Notes: a model not told the origin generated them from the letters alone. A stretch of DNA of 64,000 nt from Streptomyces sp. NBC_00223 (GCF_036199905.1 NZ_CP108109.1:3891501-3955500); one strand, 5' to 3'. Shown: positions 7,833 through 16,951, counted from the first letter of the stretch. Translations and numbers: made by a program.

Positions 7833-9178
7833 CGGGGGCTCCTGGGGTCGGTGGGGAGGCCGGCGGCTTCCCGGCCGGCCGCTTCCCGGCCGGCGGGCGC
7901 GTCCGGGGCGCCGGCGGGCGCGTCGTCCGGGCGGCCGGGGGGTGCGTCGTCCGGGAAGAGCCAGGCGCGGAAGAGCAGGAAGCGCAGCACCGTGGCCGCG
8001 AGGTTCGCGGCGATCAGGGCGGCCAGCTCCGTGGTGGGCGACGGGTGCGGCGTGGCCGTGTGCAGTGCGGCCAGCGAGCCGCTGGTCAGCGCGAGGCCGA
8101 TGGCGAAGACGACCAGGCCCTGCGCCTGGTGGCGAACCGCCCGGTCGCGGCCGCGCACGCCGAAGGTGAGCCGCCGGTTGGCCGCCGTGTTGCCGAGCGC
8201 GGAGAGCAACAGGGCCAGGGCGTTCGCCATTTGGGCGCCGAGGCCGAGCCGGAAGAGGGAGTACAGACCGAGGTAGACCAGGGTGCTGAGCGCGCCGACC
8301 GCGCAGAAGCCGACCAGTTGGCGGGCCAGTCCCGGTGCGACACCGGTCAGTTCGCGGTCACGCGGGTCGTCCCCGAAGGGCCGGCGCAGCCGGTCGAGGG
8401 CCAACTGCCCGGTGGTCAGGGCCCGTCCGACCCGCCAAACGCCGCGCAGGTCGTCCGCGGCCGTACGGACCAGGTCGACGCTGCTGTCCGGGTCGTCGAC
8501 CCAGTCGACCGGCACCTCGTGGATCCGCAGCCCGGCCCGCTCGGCGAGCACCAGCATCTCGGTGTCGAAGAACCAGCCGGAGTCCTCGACCATGGGCAGC
8601 AGCCGCTGGGCGACGTCGCCGCGGATCGCCTTGAAGCCGCACTGCGCGTCGGAGAAGCGCGCGGCGAGCGAGCCGCGCAGGATCAGGTTGTAGGCGCGGG
8701 AGACGAACTCCCGCTTCGCGCCGCGCACCACCCGCGAGGACCGGGACAGCCGCGAGCCGATCGCGAGGTCGGAGTGGCCGGAGATCAGCGGGGCGACCAG
8801 CGGCAGCAGGGCGTTGAGGTCGGTGGACAGATCCACGTCCATGTAGGCCAGGACCGGCGCCCGGGAGGCCGTCCAGACCGTCCGCAGGGCGCGTCCACGG
8901 CCCTTCTGCTCCAGTCGGAAGGACTCGACCTCCGGCAGTTCCGCGGCGAGCGCCTTGGCGACCGCGGACGTCAGATCGGTGCTGGCGTTGTCCGCGACGG
9001 TGATCCGGAAGGGGTAGGGGAAGGTGTCGGACAGGTGGGCGTGCAGCCGCCGGACGCAGGTGTCCAGGTCGTCCTCCTCGTTGTGCACGGGGATGACGAC
9101 GTCCAGCACCGGGGCGCCCCGGACGGCCTCGACCGGCAGGTGCCGCCGGGCGGGAAGTTCGCCGGGATGGGTTCGCAT
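7829..9178 (-). CDS. Bifunctional GT2 glycosyltransferase (polyprenyl-phosphate glycosyl synthase) with GtrA domain
   Basis: 449-residue fusion. Residues ~25-260 are a GT-A domain of the dolichol-phosphate-mannose-synthase type: LDVVIPVHNEEDDL, DNASTD, the metal-binding YMDVDLSTD, and CGFKAIRGDVA. It probably transfers a hexose from a nucleotide sugar to polyprenyl phosphate on the cytoplasmic face. Residues ~290-410 hold four hydrophobic helices of the GtrA family (LVGFCAVGALSTLVYLGLYS; NRRLTFGVRG), linked to flipping or presenting polyprenyl-linked sugars. The C-terminal tail is P/A/G/E-rich. It starts 25 bp after the histidine kinase stop and overlaps the GT39 start by 4 bp, so donor synthesis and transfer are encoded together. 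Confidence 0.92.
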   Translation of the reverse strand: MRTHPGELPARRHLPVEAVRGAPVLDVVIPVHNEEDDLDTCVRRLHAHLSDTFPYPFRITVADNASTDLTSAVAKALAAELPEVESFRLEQKGRGRALRTVWTASRAPVLAYMDVDLSTDLNALLPLVAPLISGHSDLAIGSRLSRSSRVVRGAKREFVSRAYNLILRGSLAARFSDAQCGFKAIRGDVAQRLLPMVEDSGWFFDTEMLVLAERAGLRIHEVPVDWVDDPDSSVDLVRTAADDLRGVWRVGRALTTGQLALDRLRRPFGDDPRDRELTGVAPGLARQLVGFCAVGALSTLVYLGLYSLFRLGLGAQMANALALLLSALGNTAANRRLTFGVRGRDRAVRHQAQGLVVFAIGLALTSGSLAALHTATPHPSPTTELAALIAANLAATVLRFLLFRAWLFPDDAPPGRPDDAPAGAPDAPAGREAAGREAAGLPTDPRSPR

Positions 9179-9203
9179 ACCCCGACACTCGGCGGCCGCG
9201 CTG

Positions 9204-10805
9204 TCATGACGTTGTGGCGAGCCTGGGCGCGGCCTGTGAGCGTGCGGCGGGCAGTGTGACGGTGAACACCGTACGGCCGGGGGCGCTGTCCACGCCGACG
9301 GTCCCGTGGTGCGCGGTCACCACGGACCGCACGATGGCCAGGCCCAGGCCCGTGCTCCCGGCGGCCCGGGAGCGGGAGGCGTCGCCGCGGGCGAACCGTT
9401 CGAAGATGTGGTCGCGCAGCTCGGGCGGGATGCCGGGGCCGTCGTCCTCGACCTGGAGCAGTACGCCGTCCGGCCGCCGGCGCACCCGGGCGGTGACCGT
9501 CGTGCCGGGCGGGGTGTGGGCGCGGGCGTTGGCGAGCAGGTTGGTGAGCACCTGGTGGAGGCGCTGGGCGTCGGCGCTGACGGTGGCGGGTTCGTCGGGC
9601 AGGTCGAGCCGCCAGTTGTGGCCGGGTCCGGCGGCGCGGGCGTCGCTGACGGCGTCCACGACCAGCGGGGACACATCGGCCTCTTCGAGGCTGAGCGGGC
9701 GGCCCGCGTCCAGCCGGGCGAGCAGCAGCAGATCCTCGACCAGCGTCGTCATACGGGCGGCCTCGGACTCGATCCGGCCCAGCGCGTGCCGGGTGTCCGG
9801 GCCGACGGACTCGTGGCCGCGGCGGGTGAGTTCGGCGTAGCCGCGGATGGAGGCGAGCGGGGTGCGCAGCTCGTGGCTGGCGTCGGCGACGAAGCGGCGG
9901 ACCCGGGTCTCGCTCTCCTGGCGGGCGTGCAGCGCGGAACCGACGTGGCCGAGCATGCGGTTGAGGGCGGCGCCGACCTGGCCGACCTCGGTGCGCGGAT
10001 CGGTGTCGGAGTCCGGGACGCGTTCGAGCAGCGCCACCTCGCCGCTGTGCAGCGGGAGTTCGGAGACCCGGGTGGCGGTCGCGGCGACCCGGCGCAGCGG
10101 GTGCAGGGCGATACGCATCAGGGCGGCGCCCGCGAGTCCGGCGGCGGCCAGTCCGGCGGCGGTGACGGACAGTTCCACCCACATCAGGGTGGACAGGGTG
10201 TCCTCGGCGCCCGCGGTGCTGAGCCCGACCAGTACGGTGCTGCCGTCGACGGCGTCCCGCCCGGTGGACTCGACCCGGTAGGTGCCCCGGTCAGGGACGT
10301 GCAAGGTGTGCGGCTTGCCGTCCAGCGGGACGTGCGCGAAGGCGGCGGCCTGTCCTGCGGTGAGGTCGTCGGCGACGAGCTGGCCGGTGGCGGGGCTGGT
10401 GGCGCTGACGGCGGCCTCGGTGACCGTGCCGTCGGCGGAGATCACCGCGCCGACCGTCTCGCCTGGCTGGCCGCCGCCGGCCAGGAAGACGAACGGGATG
10501 CCGCCGGGGAGCGCGCCCGGCCCCGGACCGCCGCCGCCCTGGCCGGGGCCGCCCTGGCCGGGGCCGCCGTGCGGTCCGGCGGCCCGGGCCGCCGTGTCGT
10601 GCACCTTCGCGTCGAGCTGGCCGTAGAGGAAGTCGTGCAGCGCGAAGATGGTCACGGCGCCGATGACCGCGCACACCGCGGCGACCAGGGCGACGCAGGA
10701 CGCGACGAGCCGGCGGCGCAGCGACCAGCGGCGGCGGCCGCGGGGGCGGCGCGGGATCGCCGCTTTCGAGGCCGCTTCGCCGGCCGGGCTCGCCGGACGG
10801 GTCAC
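9204..10805 (-). CDS. HAMP-domain sensor histidine kinase
   Basis: 533-residue membrane kinase. A basic N-terminus leads to a first helix (~32-55, LVASCVALVAAVCAVIGAV), an extracytoplasmic sensor of about 140 residues with a Gly/Pro-rich stretch (GGPGQGGPGQGGGGPGPG), and a second helix (LSVTAAGLAAAGLAGAAL). A HAMP linker precedes the H-box FVADASHELRTPLASIRGYAE with phospho-acceptor His. The ATPase domain shows the N-box (LTNLLANARAHTPPG), G1 (VEDDGPGIPPEL), F-box (FERF) and G2 (GSTGLGLAIV). The GTG start at 10805 overlaps the response-regulator stop, so the pair is coupled. It likely controls the downstream glycosyltransferases, though autoregulation is inferred. Confidence 0.95.
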   Translation of the reverse strand: MTRPASPAGEAASKAAIPRRPRGRRRWSLRRRLVASCVALVAAVCAVIGAVTIFALHDFLYGQLDAKVHDTAARAAGPHGGPGQGGPGQGGGGPGPGALPGGIPFVFLAGGGQPGETVGAVISADGTVTEAAVSATSPATGQLVADDLTAGQAAAFAHVPLDGKPHTLHVPDRGTYRVESTGRDAVDGSTVLVGLSTAGAEDTLSTLMWVELSVTAAGLAAAGLAGAALMRIALHPLRRVAATATRVSELPLHSGEVALLERVPDSDTDPRTEVGQVGAALNRMLGHVGSALHARQESETRVRRFVADASHELRTPLASIRGYAELTRRGHESVGPDTRHALGRIESEAARMTTLVEDLLLLARLDAGRPLSLEEADVSPLVVDAVSDARAAGPGHNWRLDLPDEPATVSADAQRLHQVLTNLLANARAHTPPGTTVTARVRRRPDGVLLQVEDDGPGIPPELRDHIFERFARGDASRSRAAGSTGLGLAIVRSVVTAHHGTVGVDSAPGRTVFTVTLPAARSQAAPRLATTS

Positions 10806-11590
10806 GCCGGTTCGCCGGGCTTGATCAGATAGCCCGCGCCGCGCCGGGTGTGGATCATCGGCGGACGGCCGACGTCGAGCTTGCGGCGCAGGTAGGAGAT
10901 GTACAGCTCGACGACGTTGGCCTGGCCGCCGAAGTCGTACGACCAGACGCGGTCGAGTATCTGCGCCTTGCTCAGCACCCGGCGCGGGTTGCGCATCAGG
11001 TAGCGCAGCAGCTCGAACTCGGTGGCGGTGAGGTGGATGTCGCGGCCGGCCCGGCTGACCTCGTGGCTGTCCTCGTTGAGCACGAGGTCGCCGACGATCA
11101 GCAGCGACTCGTTGCGCACGGCGGCGGCCCCGGAGCGGCGCAGCAGGCCACGCAGCCGGGCGACGACCTCCTCCAGGCTGAACGGCTTGGTGACGTAGTC
11201 GTCGCCGCCCGCCGTCAGGCCGGCGATACGGTCCTCGACGGCGTCCTTGGCGGTGAGGAAGAGCACGGGTACGTCGGGGGTCTGGCGGCGCAGCTTGGCC
11301 AGCACCTCCAGGCCGTCCATGTCCGGGAGCATCACGTCGAGCACGACCGCGTCGGGCCGTGACTCACGGGCGGCGCGCAGCGCGCTGGCGCCGTCGTTCT
11401 CGGTGCGGACCTGCCAGCCCTCGTAGCGCAGCGCCATGGAGAGCAGGTCGGCCAGCGGGGTCTCGTCGTCCACGACGAGGACGCGGACCGGCGAGCCGTC
11501 CGGGCGGGCGAGGTCCGCCGCGGGGGTCTGCGCGGCGGAGGAGGCGGGGGCGGTGGGGGGCGTCGAGGTGGTCACTGTGGTGGGAGGCAT
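10802..11590 (-). CDS. OmpR/PhoB-family response regulator
   Basis: 262-residue two-component regulator. After a Pro/Thr/Ala-rich leader (~35 residues), the receiver domain begins VRVLVVDDETPLADLLSMAL with its acidic pair. The phospho-acceptor Asp lies in VVLDVMLPDMDGLEVL, followed by the Thr (LFLTAKD) and Lys (VTKPFS) switch residues. The C-terminal winged helix is of OmpR type (LTATEFELLRYLMRNPRRVL; IHTRRGAGYLIK). The ATG at 11590 is chosen over an upstream GTG because AGGGTGG sits 5 nt before it. It is the first gene of the four-gene operon with the kinase and two glycosyltransferases. Confidence 0.95.
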   Translation of the reverse strand: MPPTTVTTSTPPTAPASSAAQTPAADLARPDGSPVRVLVVDDETPLADLLSMALRYEGWQVRTENDGASALRAARESRPDAVVLDVMLPDMDGLEVLAKLRRQTPDVPVLFLTAKDAVEDRIAGLTAGGDDYVTKPFSLEEVVARLRGLLRRSGAAAVRNESLLIVGDLVLNEDSHEVSRAGRDIHLTATEFELLRYLMRNPRRVLSKAQILDRVWSYDFGGQANVVELYISYLRRKLDVGRPPMIHTRRGAGYLIKPGEPA

Positions 11591-12006
11591 GGCGTCCACC
11601 CTGTGCGCGCGCTATGAGAGCAGTCTTGGCCGTTTCTGTGAAAACTCTGAGAATCCGCCTGCGGCGCGCGCCCCAAGAACCCCGCCCCCGCCCCGGACGG
11701 CGTCAGTGGGGCGGCCCCGACGCGCCCGGAGAGGGCAGCGGGCCCTTCCGGCAGCCGCCGCCCGGCCCCGGGTCGGTTCCGCCGCCCGCCCCGCGCGGGG
11801 TGGGTGGGGCTGCGGCCCCCGCGCGTGGGCTGCCGCCCGGGCAGGCGCCCGGCCCCGGGCCCGTGCCGGGGGTCGGGTGGGGTGGAACGGTCGGAGGGGA
11901 GGGCGGTGTGGACATTCGGCGGCACCGACCGGGCATTTGTGATCACGAACGTGGGAGAAGTGGTCCGCGTGGACGGAAGGGGCGCACTCCGGCGTACTTT
12001 CAGGGC
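11591..12006. other. Intergenic region between divergent regulator and MEDS-STAS genes
   Basis: 416 bp without a convincing gene. It must hold the divergent promoters of the response-regulator operon (minus) and the MEDS-STAS gene (plus). Bases ~11690-11890 are low-complexity runs of C and G. I see no clear palindrome or terminator. The bases before 12007 (TTTCAGGGC) give only a weak ribosome-binding site. Confidence 0.5.
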
Positions 12007-12903
12007 ATGGCAGGAGGGACCTGCGGCGCACCGACACCCCGAACGGTCGCCGTCGAACGGCTCACCTCGGGCGACCACGCGTGCCTGGACTTCGTCAGCC
12101 ACCGCGACCGCTGGGCGCTGCGCGCGGCGTTCACCACCGCGGGACTCGCGCGCGGCGAGCGGGTGATGCTCTTCACCGACCCGGCCACCCGCAGCGGCGA
12201 GGCGCTGACCCGCCTCGCCGACTTCGGCGTCCCCACCGAGCGCGCCGCCGCCGACGGCCGCCTCGAAGTGCTCAACAGCTCCCCTGGCTACGACCCCGTG
12301 CACGGTTTCGACGCCGCCGCCCGTACCGGCTACTGGGCCTCGGTCACCGACGACGCGCTGGCCCACGGCTTCACCGGCCTGCGGGTGGCGGGCGACATGG
12401 TGTGGGCCTGCGAACCGGGCGTCAGCGGCGACGCGTTGACGTCGTACGAGAGCGGACTCGGCGGCCTCTTCGAGAAGTTCCCCTTCCTCGCGATGTGCGA
12501 GTACGACCGGCGGTCCTTCTCCCCGCAGTTGCTGGAACGGGTGCTGGCCGTGCACCCGCTGTCCGTACTGCCGCAGCCGGGCGAGCTGCGGGCCGAGCGC
12601 GCGGGCGACGCGCTGCGGCTGGTGGGCGACGCGGACCTGGCCACCCGGACCCGGTTCGAACTGTCGGTGCGGGAGCCCGGGTTGGCACGGATCGATCTGA
12701 CCGGGCTCGCCTTCATCGACGCCTACTGCGTACGCACGCTGCTGCGGCTGCCGGGCGGACCCGCGCTGGAGTGCACCCGGGCGCAGTACCGGCTGCTGCG
12801 GCTGTGCGGCGCGCCGGAAGCGGAACGGACGGAGGTCCCGGTTGGATGGACGGAACGGGGTTCGGGAGCGGACACGGGACGGGTGGTGCTGAGGGTGCGA
12901 TGA
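12007..12903 (+). CDS. MEDS-domain protein fused to a C-terminal STAS-like domain
   Basis: 298-residue cytosolic protein. Residues ~10-190 match the MEDS/DcmR-type sensory domain: GDHACLDFVSHRDRWALRAAF, then GERVMLFTD, and GYWASVTDDALAHGFTGLRV. Residues ~200-290 resemble a STAS domain of anti-anti-sigma factors (LRAERAGDALRLVGDADLAT, then ARIDLTGLAFIDAYCVRTLL), but the phospho-Ser region reads FIDAYC, so the usual DSSG is replaced. Actinomycete MEDS proteins are often linked to sigma-factor regulation networks. Here the gene stands between a two-component operon and a conservon, and its partner is unknown. The ATG at 12007 begins the conserved domain; the frame is open further upstream but reads as low-complexity sequence. 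Confidence 0.8.
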   Translation: MAGGTCGAPTPRTVAVERLTSGDHACLDFVSHRDRWALRAAFTTAGLARGERVMLFTDPATRSGEALTRLADFGVPTERAAADGRLEVLNSSPGYDPVHGFDAAARTGYWASVTDDALAHGFTGLRVAGDMVWACEPGVSGDALTSYESGLGGLFEKFPFLAMCEYDRRSFSPQLLERVLAVHPLSVLPQPGELRAERAGDALRLVGDADLATRTRFELSVREPGLARIDLTGLAFIDAYCVRTLLRLPGGPALECTRAQYRLLRLCGAPEAERTEVPVGWTERGSGADTGRVVLRVR

Positions 12904-13118
12904 AGGTGCGACCGAGCGGTGTTCGGGCCCTACCGAATGGAATGTGCGCGTGGCATTCAACTTGCTTTCTGTGCAAGGCTGTTGTCCGCTCACGCTCGAC
13001 CCCGGCGAGATGTGGGGATGGAAGCGGAACGCAAGTACCGACATCCCCGTACATGCGATAATCGGTTACCAGTGTGACGGTTGATGCCAGCTAGTCACCC
13101 ATTGTGCTGAGGACGTTG

Positions 13119-14891
13119 ATGACCACACTCTCACCCAGCCGCCGAGGTTCCGGGTCCGCCGTCCCGAACCTCCAGCGCGTGGTGCTGCTGCCCGGCGCCG
13201 TCCTGACTCTGCTGGGCGCGGGCAGCGTCGCCTGGCTGCTGGTCGCCGACCCCACCGGCACCCGTCGCAACGCCGTACTGGCCGCCGTACTCGCCGTCGC
13301 CCTTGTGACCTTGATCACCGGTGTCGCCTCCGCCCGCAGCGCCCAGCGCAAGCTGGCCCGGGTCTCCGCGAACCTCGACCGGACGGCCGCCGAACTCGAC
13401 CGCGCCGTCTCCGACGCCGCCGCCACCGTCTCCTTCGGCGACGCGCAACTGCGCCGGGCCGTCGAGGACCTGCGGCAGGGCCGGGCCCCGCAGGCGCCGG
13501 TCGCCTCCGCCGAACGGCGGGAGTCCGCAGGCCGGTTCGGCCCGCTGCTGGCCCAACTGGAGTACGCCCAGCTGACCGCCTTCACCGCGGTCACCGAGGC
13601 CGCCGAACTCCCCGCTCCCAACGGCGCCGCCACCCAGCAGGTGACGGTCCTGGTCAACCTCGCCCGGCGACTGCAGTCCCTGGTCCACCAGGGAATCAAG
13701 ATCCTCGACGAGCTCGAACAGCAGGTGGAGGACCCGGATCTGCTGCGCGGCCTGTTCGAGGTCGACCACATCGCCACCCGTATCCGCCGCTATGTGGAGA
13801 ACGTCGCCGTGCTCGGCGGCGAGGTGACGCGTCGTCAGTGGCGCAAGCCGGTCCCGATGGCCTCGGTCGTCCGGTCCGCGATCGGCGAGGTCGAGCGCTA
13901 CTCGCGGGTCAAGCCGGTCCCGCCGATCGACGGCAGGCTCGACGGCGCGGCCGTCGCCGACGTCGTCCACCTGCTCGCCGAACTCATCGAGAACGCGACG
14001 GCGTTCTCCCCTCCCGGCACCCAGGTGTACGTCCGCACGCAGCGGGTCGCCACCGGCCTGGTCGTCGAGATCGAGGACCGCGGCCTGGGCCAGGAGCCCG
14101 AGGACGAGCGGATGCGCAACACCCTGCTCGCCAACCCCGAGCGGGTCGAGATGGGCGCGCTGCTCAAGGACGGCCGCGTCGGTCTGTACGTGGTCGCCGT
14201 TCTCGCCCGCCAGCACCAGATCCGGGTCGAGCTGCGCCGCAACCTCTTCGGCGGCGTCACCAGCCTGGTGCTGCTGCCCAACCCGCTGCTCAGCACGGAA
14301 GGCGACGAGGGCGAGGGCGACGAGGCGCACTCCCGTGCCGCCGAGTCCTCCGCGCAGGAGGCGGGCCGCCCGGCCGGGCAGCAGCACAGCGCGCAGTACG
14401 GCCAGCGGCAGCCCGCCCAGCAGGCCCCGCAGCAGCAGGCCCCGGCCCAACGGCGGCCGCCCGCACAGCAGTCCGGGCAGGCGCAGCAGCAGTACGCCGC
14501 CCCCGCGGCCCCGCAGGCGCCCGCGCGCGCCCAGATCCCCGCGCAGAACGACGGCCGGGGCATGCCCACCGCCGTGGGCTCCGCGCCGGCGCGCGGCGCG
14601 TACTCCGCCGGGTACCAGCCGCAGCAGCCGCAGCAGCCCCTGACGTTCACCCCGCTCTCCCCGCTGCCGCCCGCCCACGGCGGCGGCGAGGGGCGGCCGC
14701 CACTGCCGCAGCGCACCCAGCAGGCCCACATGGCACCGCAGTTGCAGCGGGACTCGAACCCGCCGCACCGCCCCGGGTACCCGCAAGCGCCGGAGGAGAC
14801 CGACTACACCCCGGCCACCCCCGGACTGATGGCCGCCTACCGACGCGGTGTGCGCGCCGCCGAGGACCAGCCGGGAGCCTCCGCCGAGTGA
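13119..14891 (+). CDS. cvnA: Conservon CvnA: nitrate-sensor-like membrane histidine kinase
   Basis: 590-residue sensor kinase-like protein heading the conservon. Two hydrophobic segments lie at ~20-75 (VVLLPGAVLTLLGAGSVAWLL; AVLAAVLAVALVTLITGVA). A conservon-type dimerisation helix has His in FEVDHIATRIRRYVENV, then an ATPase domain with N-box ELIENATAFSPPG and EIEDRGLGQ. The last ~190 residues are Q/A/P-rich and probably disordered. The ATG at 13119 is preferred because TGAGGA precedes it by 6 nt, inside an alternative GTG start at 13104. CvnA is thought to sense through the membrane and pass signals to CvnB-D as a G-protein-like complex. Confidence 0.93.
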   Translation: MTTLSPSRRGSGSAVPNLQRVVLLPGAVLTLLGAGSVAWLLVADPTGTRRNAVLAAVLAVALVTLITGVASARSAQRKLARVSANLDRTAAELDRAVSDAAATVSFGDAQLRRAVEDLRQGRAPQAPVASAERRESAGRFGPLLAQLEYAQLTAFTAVTEAAELPAPNGAATQQVTVLVNLARRLQSLVHQGIKILDELEQQVEDPDLLRGLFEVDHIATRIRRYVENVAVLGGEVTRRQWRKPVPMASVVRSAIGEVERYSRVKPVPPIDGRLDGAAVADVVHLLAELIENATAFSPPGTQVYVRTQRVATGLVVEIEDRGLGQEPEDERMRNTLLANPERVEMGALLKDGRVGLYVVAVLARQHQIRVELRRNLFGGVTSLVLLPNPLLSTEGDEGEGDEAHSRAAESSAQEAGRPAGQQHSAQYGQRQPAQQAPQQQAPAQRRPPAQQSGQAQQQYAAPAAPQAPARAQIPAQNDGRGMPTAVGSAPARGAYSAGYQPQQPQQPLTFTPLSPLPPAHGGGEGRPPLPQRTQQAHMAPQLQRDSNPPHRPGYPQAPEETDYTPATPGLMAAYRRGVRAAEDQPGASAE

Positions 14892-14947
14892 GCAGTCCCC
14901 ACCCGCTTTCCCCCAGATCTCGCGTTATGTCCCTAGGAGTTCCACGA

Positions 14948-15364
14948 ATGGCGAGCGACACCACGTCCGGCAGCGACCTCGGGTGGCTGCTTGAGGATCT
15001 CGTCGGCCGGGTCCCGTACACCCGCGCCGCCGTGCTGCTGTCTTCCGACGGCATCAAGAGAGCCGTGCACGGCCTGGACGTGGAAGGCGCCGACCACCTG
15101 TCGGCGGTCGCTTCCGGGCTCTGGTCGATCGTCCGCAGCGCGGGCAAGCACTTCGGCGGCGGCCCGACCGCCCGTCAGGTCGTCGCGGAGCTGGACAGCG
15201 CCCTGCTGTTCGTCTCCGCGGCCGGCCAGGGCAGTGTGCTGGCCGTGCTGGCCGGTCCCGAGGCGGACCCCGGAGTGCTCGGTTTCGAGATGAGCAGGAT
15301 GATCCAGCAGGTCACCAAGAGCCTCGAAACGCCTGCCCGCAACGCGGCCTCCGTGTCGCGGTGA
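14948..15364 (+). CDS. cvnB: Conservon CvnB: roadblock/LC7-domain protein
   Basis: 138-residue roadblock/LC7 protein. The fold shows as LGWLLEDLVGRVPYTRAAVLLSSDG, a central VEGADHLSAVASGLWSI and a last helix GFEMSRMIQQV. In conservons this protein is proposed to regulate the CvnD GTPase, by analogy with MglB-type partners. The ATG at 14948 follows CTAGGAG. The stop overlaps the GTG of the next gene by 4 bp (GTGA), giving translational coupling. Length and position are standard. Confidence 0.94.
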   Translation: MASDTTSGSDLGWLLEDLVGRVPYTRAAVLLSSDGIKRAVHGLDVEGADHLSAVASGLWSIVRSAGKHFGGGPTARQVVAELDSALLFVSAAGQGSVLAVLAGPEADPGVLGFEMSRMIQQVTKSLETPARNAASVSR

Positions 15365-15813
15365 GCCGGGCGGAAGGGCGGGACCGACGGGACCGCAGGG
15401 AACGAAGGGCCGCCCGCGAGCGGGAGGAGAGCCAGGAGGCCGAAAGCGTCGAGCAGAGCTGGCTCGACGCCGACGCCGGCCGGCTGGTCCGGCCCTACAC
15501 CGTCAGCAACGGCCGCACCAAGCCGAGCGTCACGCTCGACCTGCTGTCCATGGTGCGCGCCACCGGACGGGCCCTGAAGGTGGACCTGACCCCCGAGCAC
15601 TCCCTCGCGCTCGAAATCAGCCGAGCTCCGGTGACCGTGGCCGAGATCGGCGCTCATCTGCGGCTGCCCGTGGCCGTGGCCAAGATCCTGCTGTCCGATC
15701 TGATCGACCAAGGGGCCGTGACGGCCCGCCCGCCAGACCCGGCCGCCGACCCCGCGGACCGGGACATCCTGCAGAGAGTGCTCGATGGCCTACACAAACG
15801 ACTACTGCAGTGA
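15361..15813 (+). CDS. cvnC: Conservon CvnC: DUF742 protein
   Basis: 150-residue DUF742 protein. A highly charged Arg/Glu-rich N-terminal extension of about 35 residues precedes the domain core: WLDADAGRLVRPYTVSNGRTKP, then LSLEHSLAL-like and a winged-helix-like PVTVAEIGAHLRLPVAVAKILLSDLIDQGAV. DUF742 proteins are the third member of every conservon and may bind nucleic acid or protein through this wHTH. The GTG start overlaps the cvnB stop by 4 bp, and the 3' end overlaps cvnD by 29 bp. Confidence 0.93.
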   Translation: MSRAEGRDRRDRRERRAAREREESQEAESVEQSWLDADAGRLVRPYTVSNGRTKPSVTLDLLSMVRATGRALKVDLTPEHSLALEISRAPVTVAEIGAHLRLPVAVAKILLSDLIDQGAVTARPPDPAADPADRDILQRVLDGLHKRLLQ

Positions 15814-16381
15814 CGACGTGTATCCGCAGCCACTGAAGATCCTGGTGGCGGGCGGATTCGGCGTCGGCAAGACCACCTTCGTGGGCGCCGCCAGCGAGAT
15901 CGAGCCGCTGAGCACCGAGGAGACGGTCACGGTGGCCAGCGCGGGCACCGACCGTCTCGACGGCGTGCACAACAAGACCACCACGACCGTCGCGATGGAC
16001 TTCGGCCGTATCACGCTGGACGAGCACTACATCCTCTACCTCTTCGGCACACCGGGACAGGACCGCTTCTGGTTCATGTGGGACGAGTTGTCCAACGGTG
16101 CGCTGGGCGCGGTCGTACTCGCCGACACCCGCCGGCTCGTCGACTGCTTCGACGCGGTCGACTTCTTCGAGAACCGTGGCATACGTTTCCTCGTCGCCGT
16201 CAACGAGTTCGACGGCTCGTACGCCTACACCGCCGACGAGGTCCGCGGCGCTCTCGCGCTGGCCCCCCATGTACCGGTCGTGCTGTGCGACGCCCGGCAG
16301 GGAAGCTCCTCCACCCGAGTGCTGATCGACCTCGTCACGCACCTCCTCCAGGCCACCGCCGTGGCACAACCCGCCCACTGA
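15785..16381 (+). CDS. cvnD: Conservon CvnD: small Ras-like GTPase
   Basis: 198-residue GTP-binding protein, output switch of the conservon. Walker A is GGFGVGKTTFVGA (about residues 23-35), the switch-II DxxG motif appears as LFGTPGQDRFWFMW, and NEFD occupies the NKxD position, a substitution common in conservon GTPases. The ATG at 15785 lies 29 bp inside cvnC, implying coupled translation. The protein probably cycles between GTP and GDP under control of CvnA/CvnB at the membrane. Confidence 0.94.
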   Translation: MAYTNDYCSDDVYPQPLKILVAGGFGVGKTTFVGAASEIEPLSTEETVTVASAGTDRLDGVHNKTTTTVAMDFGRITLDEHYILYLFGTPGQDRFWFMWDELSNGALGAVVLADTRRLVDCFDAVDFFENRGIRFLVAVNEFDGSYAYTADEVRGALALAPHVPVVLCDARQGSSSTRVLIDLVTHLLQATAVAQPAH

Positions 16382-16393
16382 CCGGAAGCCGTT

Positions 16394-16951
16394 ATGACAT
16401 TCGATCCCAGCAACCGTATGGCAGCCCCTGAGGAAGACGCCGAGAGCGCCGGCCTGCGCAACGAACGCCTGCACGCCATGGGCATCGGCGACCAGCCGTA
16501 CCCCGAGCTGGACGCCATCGCCGACAAGCTCCGCGAGATCACCGGGGCCTCGTACGCGATGGTCAACTTCGTGATCGACGGCCGGCAGTACTTCGCCGGC
16601 CTGTCCACGCCGAGCGGCCCGCAGACCCTCGGCAACGGCTCCGACCCCGGCCGTGAGATGGAGCTCGACCAGGGCTTCTGCCCGCACGTGGTCAGCCGGG
16701 GTACGGCGCTGCCGCTGGCGGACGTGTGCGCGTACCCGCGGTTCGCCGGGAACCGGGTCGTGGACGAGCTGGGAGTGCGCACCTACCTGGGCGCGCCGGT
16801 CAAGGACCCGGCCTCCGGGGTGACGCTGGGCACGGTCTGTGTGATCGACACCGAGCCGATCCCGTGGACGAAGGAAGACGTGGAGAACATCAAGGGCGTC
16901 GCCGAGCAGGTCACCTCGGTGCTTCAGCGGCGTGAGCGGGACGGCGGCTGA
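16394..16951 (+). CDS. GAF-domain protein of the conservon operon
   Basis: 185-residue GAF-domain protein. After a short polar leader, residues ~35-180 carry the GAF fold (LDAIADKLREITGASYAMVNFVIDGRQYFAG, GFCPHVVSRGTALPLADV, VKDPASGVTLGTVCVID). There is no output domain, so it may bind a ligand and signal through the conservon proteins. It starts 12 bp after cvnD and is followed by the strong hairpin at 17023, so it is the last gene of the operon. Some conservons carry an extra fifth gene; here it is a GAF protein. Confidence 0.88.
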   Translation: MTFDPSNRMAAPEEDAESAGLRNERLHAMGIGDQPYPELDAIADKLREITGASYAMVNFVIDGRQYFAGLSTPSGPQTLGNGSDPGREMELDQGFCPHVVSRGTALPLADVCAYPRFAGNRVVDELGVRTYLGAPVKDPASGVTLGTVCVIDTEPIPWTKEDVENIKGVAEQVTSVLQRRERDGG

